From Cryptomeria japonica (Eukaryota; Streptophyta; Pinopsida; Cupressales; Cupressaceae), in NCBI RefSeq assembly GCF_030272615.1, contig NC_081413.1:158373849-158437848 (forward strand): a stretch of DNA of 64,000 nt, read 5' to 3'. Positions within the stretch are counted from its first letter, which is position 1; the number at the start of each line of letters is the position of its first letter. The translations under genes and the position numbers were made by a program. The notes below the pieces were generated by a model that was not told the origin of the DNA, did not search any database, and saw nothing but the letters and a program-made list of their open reading frames with translations. This document shows positions 10,493 to 21,977 of this stretch, piece by piece.

Positions 10493-11696
10493 TGTTGCCC
10501 ATTTGGTGTAATTGATTATTTGTTGCATTGATGTCAACACTAGCTGTTTGGATGCTTTACCGACACCCTTCTAGTTCTGGTAGGTTAGGAGGTTTCTAGT
10601 TAGCTTGGATCCGGTATGATCTGGTAGGCTCTAATATAGTTTGGTGATGGAATTGGCTTGTTCATGATACTTATACTCATATTTGGTCAGTTGGTTTTGG
10701 TCTGGTGATTGGAAGCTATTCTGCTTGCTTAGAAGATTGGTTTCTAGTTTCGGTGAGGGTTTCACCGACAAAGCTTTTGATGGAGATCTTTGATGAATTT
10801 CATAAGTGGTGTTGGTGCAGCTTCTGATGGAGTTTCAAGATTCTGTTGGTGATCATGTTCAAGACTTGGCAAATGGAGATCATTGTTGAAGCGTGTGGAC
10901 CTATACTTGGTCCCAGTTGATCTAGGTTATGGACCGGCTTTAATGTAACATGTGGATAGGACCTATTGATGTATTTTTGATATGTCTTATGTGATGATAT
11001 TACTTGTTTGGTCTAAGGCCGACATGGTTTGTATTTATGTAATCAGTTTATTGTCTAGTGGCCGACCTGATTGTTGATTGTTCAAGGATTTGTATAAATA
11101 GATGTAAGATCTCATTGTATCATCATGGTTAATGTAAGAGGTCATGGTCAAGGAATGTAATGTGCAAATAATGTAATATCATTTAGGCCAAGGAGTTGGT
11201 CGATCATTGGAGATCGAATTGGGTTTATGTAAGAGGATTTAGTCCTCTGGTATTGAGCTTAATCAGAACTATACTCAGGCATAGGAGATGCTATCTTTTG
11301 CAGTTTAACACTTCTCTAGATTGTAGTCTGGATTTATATGTACTCAGTGAGGCTCCTTTTTTGACGAGCAGTGTTCTCTAGGTTGTTGTCCTTCCTGCAA
11401 GTGCAGGGCCTTTCATTGTAATTCACATACTTACTGCAGAAGTATTATCTGACTGTGGGTAGGCTTCCCACCATATTTTTTCCCTTGATCGAGTTTTGCA
11501 TGTACAAATCTTGGTGTTATGTGGATGGCTTTTATTCTATGATTATTGTTTATGCTTAATTGATTAACTTCTATTCTGATATTATTTTTTTGGGTTCTGG
11601 TATTAGAGTTTAAATTTTTTAATGCTTTTGATAATCTGTGACAACTGATTCACCCCCCCCTCTCAGTTTTCTTCTAGTTATCTGAATTGTCTAACA
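10493..11696 (+). mobile_element. 5' LTR of element A
   Basis: 1204 bp, TGTTGCCCATTTGG to CTAACA. TATAAATAG at 11093-11101 is the likely TATA box. Near the 3' side are the conserved family motifs TGTGGGTAGGCTTCCCACC (about 11454) and CTGATTCACCCCCCCCTCTCAG (near 11646). It matches the 3' LTR at 15435-16650 along its length. Confidence 0.93.
11093..11101 (+). promoter_or_regulatory. Likely TATA box of element A
   Basis: TATAAATAG in the 5' LTR, retained at 16046-16054 in the 3' LTR and at 18202-18210 in solo LTR J. Conservation in three LTRs supports a core promoter role. Confidence 0.6.
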
Positions 11697-11710
11697 ATTG
11701 GTATCAGAGA
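11697..11710 (+). promoter_or_regulatory. tRNA primer-binding site of element A
   Basis: ATTGGTATCAGAGA begins right after the 5' LTR. TGGTATCAGAG is complementary to the 3' end of plant initiator-Met tRNA, the usual primer of copia reverse transcription. Confidence 0.92.
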
Positions 11711-11754
11711 TTTGGTCCTCTCTACAGAAATCTTAATCGCTTGAGGACAATCCT

Positions 11755-14700
11755 ATGACAACTAATAGTGCAAGTTCATCCAATTATTCTAGAGCTATCT
11801 TTCGAAGGGATATCCTGAGGCTTGATGGAACAAATTACAGAGTATGGAAGATTCAGATGGAGACTCATCTGAGATTTCTTGGCAAGGATATTTGGGAGAT
11901 CAAACAAAATGGTGTCACACTCTATAATTTGGGATCTGGCAATCCTCCTCTGACAAACCTGGACAAGGAGCTTGAGAATGATTGTAGAGAAACAGAAGCC
12001 CTCTTGTTTGCACTTTTTGATCAATAAAAAATGGGATTAACTGACAAATCATCTAGAAAGGCTATATGGGATAAGTTGGAGACTCTTAATGAAGGTGACC
12101 CTACAGTGAAGACTGCTAAACTTGATGGTTATTGGGTGAGATATGAAAACTTGCATATGGAAGAAGATGAAAGGATTATTCCTTTCATGGAAAGGGTAAA
12201 TGAGATTGTTATGAGAATTCAATGTTGTGGTGGAACTCTGAGTGAAGATGAAATTGTTTCTAAAGTCCTGAGAGCCCTACCACTGGCTTACAAAATGATG
12301 GCTACTTCTATTAATGAGTTGAGAACAATGGCTAATAAATTTGTCAATAGAGATACCTTGGTTGGGAAACTATCTAATTTTGAGCTTGAGGAATTTGGAC
12401 CTTTTGGAGTTATGAAGACTGAACCTTATTTTCGTGCATCTACATCTACAACCAGTAAGAAAGACTAGAAAGCTTTATATGCAAAGGAGTTAGAAGATAT
12501 GAAGAGAGAAGATGATGAGTTTGAGAAACTTGAAGCACTATTTTCTATAAGAGTACCGAAATGACTGGTAGGAAGTAAGTATGAAGGAAAAATACCTTTC
12601 AAATGTTTTGCATGTAATAAGATTGGTCATTTTGCATCTAGATGTCCTGAAAGGAATTCAAGATTTGAAGAAAGAGTTAAAAGATCATTTAAGCCTAACC
12701 TTAGATATCAGAACAAATAGAACTACAATAAAAACATAGACAAATCATGCTACATAGCGGATGAGGAAGGCATTACAGATTGAGATGATGAACCGACAGA
12801 AGACTCTGCTAGTGGATTTGGCAATGGGAAGGAATGGGTGTTCTTGGCTATCAAGGAATATGATCCAGCACTGGAAGAGAATGTACCTGAAGAGAAGGAA
12901 CTTGCTGCTAAAATTGAAGACAAGGATGAATGGGTAATTGACATTGGTTTTTCACATCATATGACTGGAGATAAAGGGAAGTTTCTATCTTTACAAGAAT
13001 TTGATGGTGGACTAGTTAGATTTGGAGATGACAAGGCATGTATGATCAAAGGAAAAGGAACTATATCATTGGATGGTAAGAACAATACTGACAATGTTTA
13101 TTATGTCAGTTCAAGGATGGAAAATGTAATATCATTAATAGATCTGGCTTGGAAATTGCAACTGGTACACAAACAAAAGGTAATATATTTTATTTGAACT
13201 CCGGTGAGAAGACATGTTTGATTACACATATTGATGAGAGTTGGCTATGGCATAAAAGGCTGTGTCATGTGAATTTTGATTGTATTGTGAAGACCAATTC
13301 AACTAAGGTAGTTAGGGATATACCTAAGATTATGAATCCCTATAATCCGGTATGTAAAGAATGGCAAATGGGTAAACAGGTTAGAACCTCTTTTAGGAGT
13401 ATACAAGATAAATCAAATGATGTTCTTGATCTTATTCACACTGATTTGTGTGGCCCTGCTAGAGTTAAATTTTTCCATGGTGTTAGATATTTCATGCTAA
13501 TGATTGATGATTATTCTAGAATGATGTGGGTTACTTTTTTGAGAGAAAAATCTGAAGCATTTGAAAAGTTTAAAATCTTTAAGGCTAAAATGGAAACTGA
13601 GACAAGATTGAAGATTAAATGTTTGAGATCAGATCATGGTGGAGAATTCACATCCGGTGAATTTAATAACTTTTGTGACAAGCATGGTATAAGAAGACAA
13701 TTTTCTGCTCCCTGGACACCTCAGCAAAATGGAGTTGTGGAAAGGAAGAACATAACTATCTTGGATGCTGCTAGAAAAATGATGATGAAAGCTAATCTAC
13801 CTCATATCTATTAGAGAGAAGCAGTGAGTATAATGGTTTATACATTCAACAGATTACATATCAAAGGAGAAACCGGTAAGACACCTTATGAATTATGGTT
13901 TGGCAATACACCTACAGTTAGGTATTTCAGAATCTTTGGTAGTAAATGTTATATTAGGAGAGATGATACTATTGGGAAATTTGATTCTAGATGTGATGAA
14001 GGCATATTTCTTGGTTATTCTAATGAAAGCAAAGCATATAGATGTTATAACAAAAGATTGTAGAGAATTGTGGAGAGTGCTAATGTCAAAGTAGATGAGC
14101 TGAACAAAAGTCAAATCAGATTTTATGAGAAGGAACCGGTAGGGGAAATTATTATATTTTAACTAGTAGAACCTTTACCAGAATAGAGAGTTGAATTAGT
14201 TACTCTAGAAACATCAGATAATTATACAGTAATTGAAGAATAGGGAAGAGGAACAGAATGTCAAAAGACTCTTAGGTATGTGAGATTGAATCATTTTGAA
14301 GATCAAATCATTGGGGATAAGAACAATGGAGTGATGACAAGAAGAAGATTGAAAACTAATGAGGTATGTTTAATTTCATCACAAGTTGAACCGGAATCAG
14401 TAATTGAAGCATGTAAAGATGCACATTGGTTAAAAGCGATGCAAGAAGAATTAGATCAGATTGAGAAAAATAACACATGGACTTTGGTTCCCCGACCTAA
14501 AAATAAAAATGTTATTGGAACTAAATGGGTTTTTATAAATAAATTGAATGAGGATGGTCAAGTTATAAGGAATAAGGCTAGATTGGTTTGTAAAGGATAC
14601 TCTCATAAGGAAGGAATTGAATATGGAGAGATTTTTGCACTTGTAGCTAGGATTGAAGTTGTAAGATTATTTCTTGCCTATGCTTCTTATAAAAACTACA

Positions 14701-15053
14701 AGGTTTATCATTTGGATGTTAAATGTGCATTTTTAAATGGGGATCTTGATGAGGAAGTTTATATTGAGCAACCTGATGGTTTTTCAGTATCAGATGATAT
14801 ATATATGGTTTGCAGGTTAAGAAAATCATTATATGGATTGAAACAAGCACCTAGAGCTTGGTATGCAAGGTTGGATAAATATCTTTTGAAGCTTGGTTTT
14901 ACTAAGGGAAGTGATGATAGTAATTTATATTATAAAATTATTGATGATGATATACTGATTGTTGAAGTATTTGTTGATGACATTATTTTTGGAGGTGAAG
15001 ATAAATTATGCATAGAATTTTCTAAGAATATGGAGTTTCTGCCCCTCTGGTAG
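11755..15053 (+). pseudogene. Element A gag-pol, broken
   Basis: Starts at ATG 11755 (RRDILRLDGTNYRVWKIQM). Gag runs to a complete CCHC knuckle, CFACNKIGHFASRC, at about 12607-12648. The protease site reads DIGF where DSG is expected. A deletion of roughly 60 bp with a frameshift lies near 13110-13150. Integrase keeps D,D35E, with D at 13632 and E at 13740. RT includes [16 protein letters not shown] and FVDDIIFGG (about 14968-14994) and ends at a TAG by 15053, before the thumb. Stops include TAA after LFALFDQ and TAG for Trp at 13815. A normal polyprotein of this family also has RNase H, absent here. Confidence 0.93.
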
Positions 15054-15434
15054 AGACTTGATTGATGTGGTTTGGCATCAATCCGACATGCATTATTTGA
15101 GATACATTTCAGTCTGGCATTGATGTGGGATGCTAGCTACTTCTCAGGGGGAATGGTCAGTTTTGAGATTCTGAGGCTTATGTTTTTACTTTGATATTTC
15201 TGTCAGATTTCTAGCATTGATGTCAAAGGGGGAGATATATTGATGTGAAAAAGATAAAGAAAGAAAAAGAAAAATTCACAGGGGGAGAGATATGAAAAGT
15301 AAAAGGGAGAGATATTCAGAGCTATATGTGGGTGATTGTTGGCTATCTTCCATAGGGGGAGCCTTGTTTGACATTTCTTGGTACTTAGATGTTTTTCACA
15401 TCTACTATTTCCATCAATGCCAAAGGGGGGAGAT
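15054..15434 (+). other. Element A 3' untranslated region and polypurine tract
   Basis: Follows the RT truncation directly. It contains two polypurine-like motifs, GATGTCAAAGGGGGAGAT at about 15219-15236 and GCCAAAGGGGGGAGAT at 15419-15434; the second abuts the 3' LTR. Purine-rich AAGATAAAGAAAGAAAAAGA lies between. No coding sequence is seen. Confidence 0.85.
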
Positions 15435-16650
15435 TGTTGGCCATTTGGTGGATTTGATTATGTGTTGAATTGATGTTTTGTCATTGATGTCAATACTAGC
15501 TGTTTGGATGCTTTACTGACACCCTTCTTGTCCCGATAAGTTAAGTGGTTTCTGGTTAACTTGGATCCGGTATGATCTGACAAGCTCTGGTATAGTCTGG
15601 TGATGGAATTGTCTTATTCTTGATACTTATACTCATATTTGGTTAGTTGGTTTTGGTCTGGTGAATGGATGATATCATGCTTGCTTAGAAAATTGGTTTC
15701 TAGTTGCGATGAGGGTTTCACTAGTAGAGATTTTGATGGAGATCTTTGATGAATTACATAAGTGGTGTTGGTGTAGCTTCTCATGGAGTTTCAAGATGCT
15801 ATTGGTGATCATGTTCAAGACTTGGTAGATGGAGAACAATGCTAAAGTGTGTGGACCTATACTTGGTCCCGATTGATCTAGGTTATGGACTGACTCTTAT
15901 GTAATGTGTGGATAGGACCTATTGATGTATTTATGGGATGTCTTATTTGCTCATATTACTTATTTGGTCTAAGGCCAATATGGTTTGTATTTATGTAGTC
16001 GGTTTATTGTCTGGTGGCTGACCTGATTGTTTATGGTTGAGGGTTTATAAATAGATATAGGATCTCATTATAGATCATCATGGTTAATGTAAGAGGTCAT
16101 GGTCAAGGAATGCAACGTGCGAATAATGTAATATCATTCAGGCAAAGGAGTTGGCTGATCATTGGAGATGGAATTGGGTTTATGTAAGAGGATTTAGTCC
16201 TTCAGTATTAAGCTTAAAAGAAACTATACTCAGGCATAGGAGATGCTATCTTTTGTAGTTCAACACTTCTCCAAATTGTAGTCTAGATTTCTATGTAGTG
16301 GGTAAGGCTCCTTTTGTGATGAGCAGTGTGCTCTAGGTTGCTTTCCTTCCTGCAAGTGTAGGCCCCTTCATTGTAATTCACATACTTACTGCAAAAGTAT
16401 TATTTGACTGTGGGTAGGCTTGCGACCGTGGTTTTTCCCTTTATCATGTTTTCCACGTACAAATCATGGTGTTATGTGAATGGCTTTTATTCTATGATTA
16501 TTATTTATGCTTAATTGATGAACTACTATTCTGGTACTATTGTTTTGGGTTTTGGTATTAATATTTTAAATTGCTAATGCTTTCGATAATCTATGACAAC
16601 TAATTCACCCCCCCTCTCAGTTGTCTTCTGGTTATCTGAACTATCTAACA
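15435..16650 (+). mobile_element. 3' LTR of element A
   Basis: 1216 bp, TGTTGGCCATTTGG to CTAACA, aligned end to end with the 5' LTR but with many substitutions. This points to an old insertion. TATA box at 16046-16054. The homopolymer motif near the end is CACCCCCCCTCTCAG, with fewer C than in the 5' copy. Confidence 0.93.
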
Positions 16651-16995
16651 CTTCAAACAAAAGGGGAAATAGGACCTCGATCAGCATTCAACTCTCTTCC
16701 TAATAGAATTGAGGTTGGATCTATTGAAGGTTCATACTTGTTTTAATGTGTTGGTTAATTAGTAGTCTTAACTGACTTTAGGTGACCATAGTTCCAAATT
16801 TCACCATCTCAAGTTGATCATTGCATTCTTGCACATCTCCTCTATATTATAACAAAGGAATAAAAACCCTAAGAGACATTACTTGACTCGCTTTCTCTCA
16901 TAAGTAGTCAAATTGAGATATTTCTTTGGGATCTTTCGTATTTCAATGTGTACATGAGAGTGGGATTAGGTCTTAGTTACTTGGTTCCATTTTTA

Positions 16996-17413
16996 TGCTC
17001 CACAAATATACTCTACCTCTGCAATAGATAGAGAAATAGAATTATATTTTTTGCTCAACCAGGAAACCAATATTTTTCCCAAGAAAAATGCACCACTACT
17101 AGTACTCTTCTTGTCATCCACATCTCCTTCCCAATCAACATTAGTAAAAACACTCAAAGTAAAATCATCATCTTTAGAATACCATAGACCAAAATCAACT
17201 ATTCCTTTTAAATATCTAAAAATTCTTTTGATGGCTACAATATGAGATTCCTTAGGATCAGCTTGAAATCTACCAACAAGACAAACTGCATTCATGATAT
17301 CAAGTCTGGTTTGAGTCAAATAGAGCAATCTACCAACCATAAATTTGTATCTATTCTAATTTTCCTTAGGGGAATCATCATCTTTAGTCAACTTACATAC
17401 GGTCACCGTAGGA
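16996..17413 (-). pseudogene. Element B: RT end and RNase H start
   Basis: Minus strand reads GTPTVTVCKLTKDD, then VGRLLYLTQTRLDIMNAV, RFQADPKESH, RIFRYLKGIVDFGLWYS, STSSGAFFLGKILVSWLSKK and SIAEVEYICGA. This is the copia RT-RNase H junction and the start of RNase H (with the DW of the first catalytic Asp region at TNVDWEGD). It is bounded upstream by solo LTR J and downstream by insertion H. One TAG lies between the two open stretches. Confidence 0.9.
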
Positions 17414-17418
17414 GTACC

Positions 17419-18760
17419 TATTGGATATTGTTGCTTCTATAATATGTTGTTGTCATTGATGTCAACATGTTCTTGTATTTTGGTGTTGCTGAGAGTTGTT
17501 TTGGTGTTCCAACATTTGCATTGAGTTGATATGGTTGTTTTATTTATTTGGGATGCTATAATACTTCATTCCTTGTTGGTTTTAGTGATGCAGAAGTTTA
17601 CTTGATCATATTATTTGATCCAGTTTGTAGCTTAGTCTTTATGTTCAATGGTTGGTAGATTTTGGTATTTGATCCATGTGGTCCGGTATGATCATATCTT
17701 TGGTTGCAAATTTGGGATAATGTTTTGGATGTTCATGTGTATCTTTATCTCAGATGGCTCATGATTTTGTGCTCCACAGGCTATCTTTCTAGTCCAAATT
17801 GTTGTTGATTAGTGTTATTAAGAGTTAGCATGTTGATCGTTGAAGATTTGATTAGGTGGTGTTGGTGCAACTATTGCGGATGGTTGTAACGTGCTTCTTG
17901 GTGTTTCCTGATCATTTCCTATTTTTTTGGTGGTCCGCATTGATCCTTGTGCATGTTCTTGGTGATTTTGTTGATCCGATGATATTCTTTGTGTTATGCC
18001 GCATTTTTGGTGTGAAACATGTTACGGTTGATCTTGGCGAGATTTTAGATGGTGATGTATGTTTGGAGATTTGTTTTAGGTCCATGCTATGTCATCTATG
18101 ACCTTATATTCATCCCATGGCTTATTTATGTCTCATGTGATGTACTTTTTTAATTAAGGTTTGAGGGTTTTGCCAACCTTGTAGTCAAGGTTGATGAATT
18201 ATATAAATAGGTGTTAGATTCATGTAATTTGTGTGTCGATGTTGTGTCTACATTAGCAGAGAGTAATGTATGTGCACATAAGATAATTTATCCTTTGGTG
18301 TGGTGTATTAAGCAGAGATTGTTGTAGGGTAGACAAATGCGCTTAACCGAAACTGTCATCAAGCATTAGTAGATGCTATTTTTGAAGTTCATGTAATCCA
18401 GATTCTAGTCCGATCATTATTGTAAGGTAGTGAACTTTCCCCAAGGTTTGGAGCCTTCTAGGTCATTATATCTGGAGCAATGAGCTCTAGGCAGTGTGCC
18501 TAAATGAATGTGCATTCCCCTTTGTAATATTTACACATACTACTACAGAGTATCATCTTATTGTGGGTAGGTTCCCACCGTGGTTTTTCCCTTAACCGGG
18601 TTTTCCACATCAAAGTTTTTTTGTTATGTGCATTGTTGTTATTGTCTTTATCTTTATTCTTGTTGCAGTTAATTGGAATCTGAGATTGTGCTTAATTGGT
18701 TTGTTCCAGTGAAAACCGATTCACCCCCCTCTCAGTTTTCCTTTATTGTTTCTACCAATA
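17419..18760 (+). mobile_element. Solo LTR J, copia family
   Basis: 1342 bp, TATTGGATATTG to CTACCAATA, flanked by perfect GTACC duplications (17414-17418 and 18761-18765). The ends look like TGTTGG...CCAACA with one transition each. Inside are TATAAATAG at 18202-18210, GGTTCCCACCGTGGTTTTTCC (18570 area) and CACCCCCCTCTCAG (18723-18736), the same motifs as in A and F. It interrupts the RT of B between GT and PTV codons. Confidence 0.93.
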
Positions 18761-18765
18761 GTACC

Positions 18766-21074
18766 AACTGGCTTTGAATCTTCCATACAAAACTTATTCA
18801 ACAAATATTTTATGTACTTGGACTGAGATATAAAGATTCCTTTTTCTGGTTGTGTGATTTCCAAACCCAAAAAGAATTTCATCTCTCTAATCATAGACAT
18901 TTCAAATTCATTCTGCATTTCATTAGCAATTTTTTGCAAAAACTATCATTCCCACCAAAGCTAATATCATCAACAAGAACTTCAACAATTAGAATTCTAT
19001 GATGATCAATCTTGAAGTACAAATTACTATTAGTAGTACCTTTTTTAAATCCTAGCTTCAACAGATACTTATCCAATCTGGCATACCATTCTCTTAAGGC
19101 TTGCTTTAGTCCATACAAAGCTTTCTTCAACTGGCAAACCATATCTCCTTGATCAGACAATTGAAATCCATTTGGTTTCTCAATGAACACCTCTTCTTCC
19201 AATTCACCATTCAGGAATGTTAACTTGACATCCATCTGATAGACTTTGAAATCCTTGTAAGCAGGAAAAGAAAGAAACAATCTTACAACTTCAATTCTTG
19301 CCACAGGGGCAAAAGTTTCTTCAAAATCAATTCCTTCCATTTGTGAATATCCTTTATAAACAAGTCTTGCTTTGTTTCTAACAACTTCACCTTTCTCATT
19401 CAATTTGTTCTAGAAGACCCATTTGGTTCCAATTACATTTTGTCCTTAGGTTTGGGAACAAGATCCCATGTATTATTATTTTCAAAATGCATCATTCTTC
19501 TTCCATTTATTTTACCCAATGTTCATCTTTACATGCTTCATTTACATCCTTAGGTTCAATCTTTAAAATTAAACAATACTCAACTTGATTTTCAACAATT
19601 CTTCTTCTTGTTTGACACCTTAATTTCTATCTCCTATGATATAATTTTTAGAATGATTCAACCTTACATACCTCGGAGTCTTAGGATTTTCTTTAATTTT
19701 AGACTCTTGTGTTCTTTCTTTAGCATTTGCACTAGTTCCTTCTCCTTGAGGCACTAGATTCTCATAATGATCTAGACTTGATTCCGGTTTTGAGGTGATT
19801 CCCATTGTTTGTACTATCACTCTGATCATCTGAATCATATCTACAAGATTTGGATTCTCTCATTTCTTTCATCAACCTTGACATTTTCACTCTCAACTCT
19901 CTTCCTCAGTCTCTTATTATAACACTGGCGGGCCTTGCTTTTGGTATAATAAGCAAGAAATATTCCTTCATCACATCTAGAATCAAACTTTCCTAGATCT
20001 TCATCCTTTTTGATATAAGATTTACTTCCAAAATTTTTGAAATATTTAATAGTAGGAGCATGACCAAACCATAATTCATAAGGAGTATTACCGGTATCAC
20101 CTCTGATATGCACCCGGTTAAGAGTGTAAACAATAATACTCACAAAGTCTCTCCAATAGACATGCAAAACATTTCACTAAAACATCATTGTCTTGAAAGT
20201 TTCTTGAATGGTTATGTTCTTCCTTTCCACAACTCCATTTTTCTGAGGGTTTCTCAGAGTAGACAATTCTCTTCTTATCCCATGTTCTTTACAAAATGCA
20301 TTGAGCTCACCAAAAGTGAATTCACCACCTATGTTGGATCTCATAAACTTCATCTTCAAACCTGTCTCTATCTCAACCATAGCCTTGAAAATCTTGAACT
20401 TGTCTAGAGCCTCAAACTTCTCCCTCAAGAAAGTAACCCACATAATCCTAGAATAATCATCAATCAATAACATGAAATATCTCTCCCTACAAACTTCTGA
20501 CTCTAGAAGGGCCACACAAATTAGTAAGCACAAGATCCAATAATCCACTTGAACAATGCTTCTTACTCCTGAAAGTAACTTTGGTTTGTTTCCCTAATTG
20601 ACATTCCTTGTACATAGTGTTAACAGGTTTCATCAACCTAGGAAGATCTCTCATAGCCTGAGTAGAACTTATCTTAACAATGTTATCAAAATTCACATGA
20701 AACATTCTTCTATGCCACAACCAACTTTCATCAACCTAAGAAATCAAACATGTTTTACCAGCACTATTTAAATGAAACATACTACCTTTAGTCTTTGTAC
20801 CTGATGCAATCTCAATTTCGGAACTACCCAAGATTCTACACTTGCCATTCTTGAATTGAAGATCATATCCCTTGTCAACCATCTTTCTAGCACTCAATAG
20901 ATTATTCTTTAGACCTTCTACATACAAGATATCATCAGTATTGTACTTACCATCAAGAGAAATGGATCCTCTGCCATAGATTATACCAAATTTATCATCA
21001 CCAAAGTTCACAACGCTACCTTCATAATTTTCCAAACTCACAAACTTACTCTTATGACATGTCATATGGTGAGT
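18766..21074 (-). pseudogene. Element B: protease end, integrase and RT, broken
   Basis: Minus strand, from 21074: THHMT of the protease region, a gag-pre-integrase zinc region (WLWHRRMFHVNFDNIVK at about 20720-20670), integrase (LLIDDYSRIMWVTF, GVVERKNITI), a linker with RYVRLNHSKNYIIGD (about 19680-19630), and RT ([21 protein letters not shown]-like region from 19370, [27 protein letters not shown] at 18980-18950). At least four frameshifts or stops divide it. It continues upstream at 37573-38674 (gag) and downstream at 16996-17413. Confidence 0.9.
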
Positions 21075-21977
21075 GAATCTAATGGTATGATGAAATAATA
21101 AGGATCCAGTCAAATACCGAATCAGTAGATAGAAAACTGATATAAACTTTCACCAATCTCAGAATCAACCTCTCAAAGTAAACTCTGAACTAACAAGTTA
21201 AACCACTGAACTACAAATGTAATATCACTGTCAAGATAAATCGGTTGATTGTTATAACAGATTAACAGTAAACAAATTGAAACTCACAAACATCCAAATA
21301 CTTTACTAACATAAGTGAAACTTTATTTTAGATTGTTGTTGGTTAACATAACATATCAAAGTGGATTAAGCAATTAAACAATTCAACCATACTAAAGATA
21401 ACCACAAAAACATTCACCACTTGACACAATATTTTTGACGTGGAAACCCAAATGGGAAAAACCACGGTGGGGATGAATACCCACAAGTATTCTAAACTCT
21501 TCTTAAGTTCACCCTGTTAGGAGCCAATCCTAATAAATCTTTACAAAAAGTCCTATTAAGAACAGATCTTGTTAGGGACCACCCAGTTAAGGGATTGACT
21601 ATAATGACCTATTAAAAGAAATACCCTATAAGGAGTAACCTCAGTAGAAGATTTGAAATCCAAGCTAATGGACCACCTGGTTAGAGGATTTGAATAGATC
21701 TAAGCTTGTTAGAGCTTACCCAGTTAGGGGATTTTACTGCTGTAATTGTTAGAAAAAAATAGGGGTTTGCTGATCTGTTTGAATAGCACTACACTTGCTT
21801 GTTCAGATCCTTTTCATGCTCCTATCTTCCTTTACACAAACTACAGATACATTATCTGGTTCAACAACCACACACTCAACTAGAAATTTGCCAACTCTGA
21901 AACAAAACAACTCATCGACCTTATAAACAAATCAATAGGTCGGTAACACAACAAAATCCTATTTCTCTCATAGAGAT

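Larger units (their letters stand above)
10493..16650 (+). mobile_element. Copia element A (plus strand), complete ends, internally deleted
   Basis: Bounded by TGTTGC at 10493 and CTAACA at 16650 with perfect CTTCA duplications (10488-10492 and 16651-16655). Order: 5' LTR, initiator-Met primer site, gag, protease, integrase, RT, long untranslated region, polypurine tract, 3' LTR. RT breaks off at 15053 and RNase H is missing, so it could not have replicated itself after that deletion. It belongs to the same broad family as F. Confidence 0.95.
9076..16995. mobile_element. Insertion H (LTR-like, family unclear) carrying copia A
   Basis: The RNase H frame of B breaks here and resumes at 16996. 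Flanks TGCTA (9071-9075) and TGCTC (16996-17000) match at 4 of 5 bases and restore the codons. Alternatively the element could start at TGTAGCGTC (9085) and end at GGTTCCA (16989), but then no duplication is visible. Without A it is about 1.76 kb and has no coding sequence, so a solo LTR is likely. It contains a 16-bp palindrome at 9457-9472. Confidence 0.6.

Noticed and set aside
15237-15330. Possible env-like or extra gene in the long 3' region of the copia elements
   Set aside because: Some Sirevirus relatives have an extra gene there, but no open frame with membrane or coiled-coil features is present in A, B, C, D or E.
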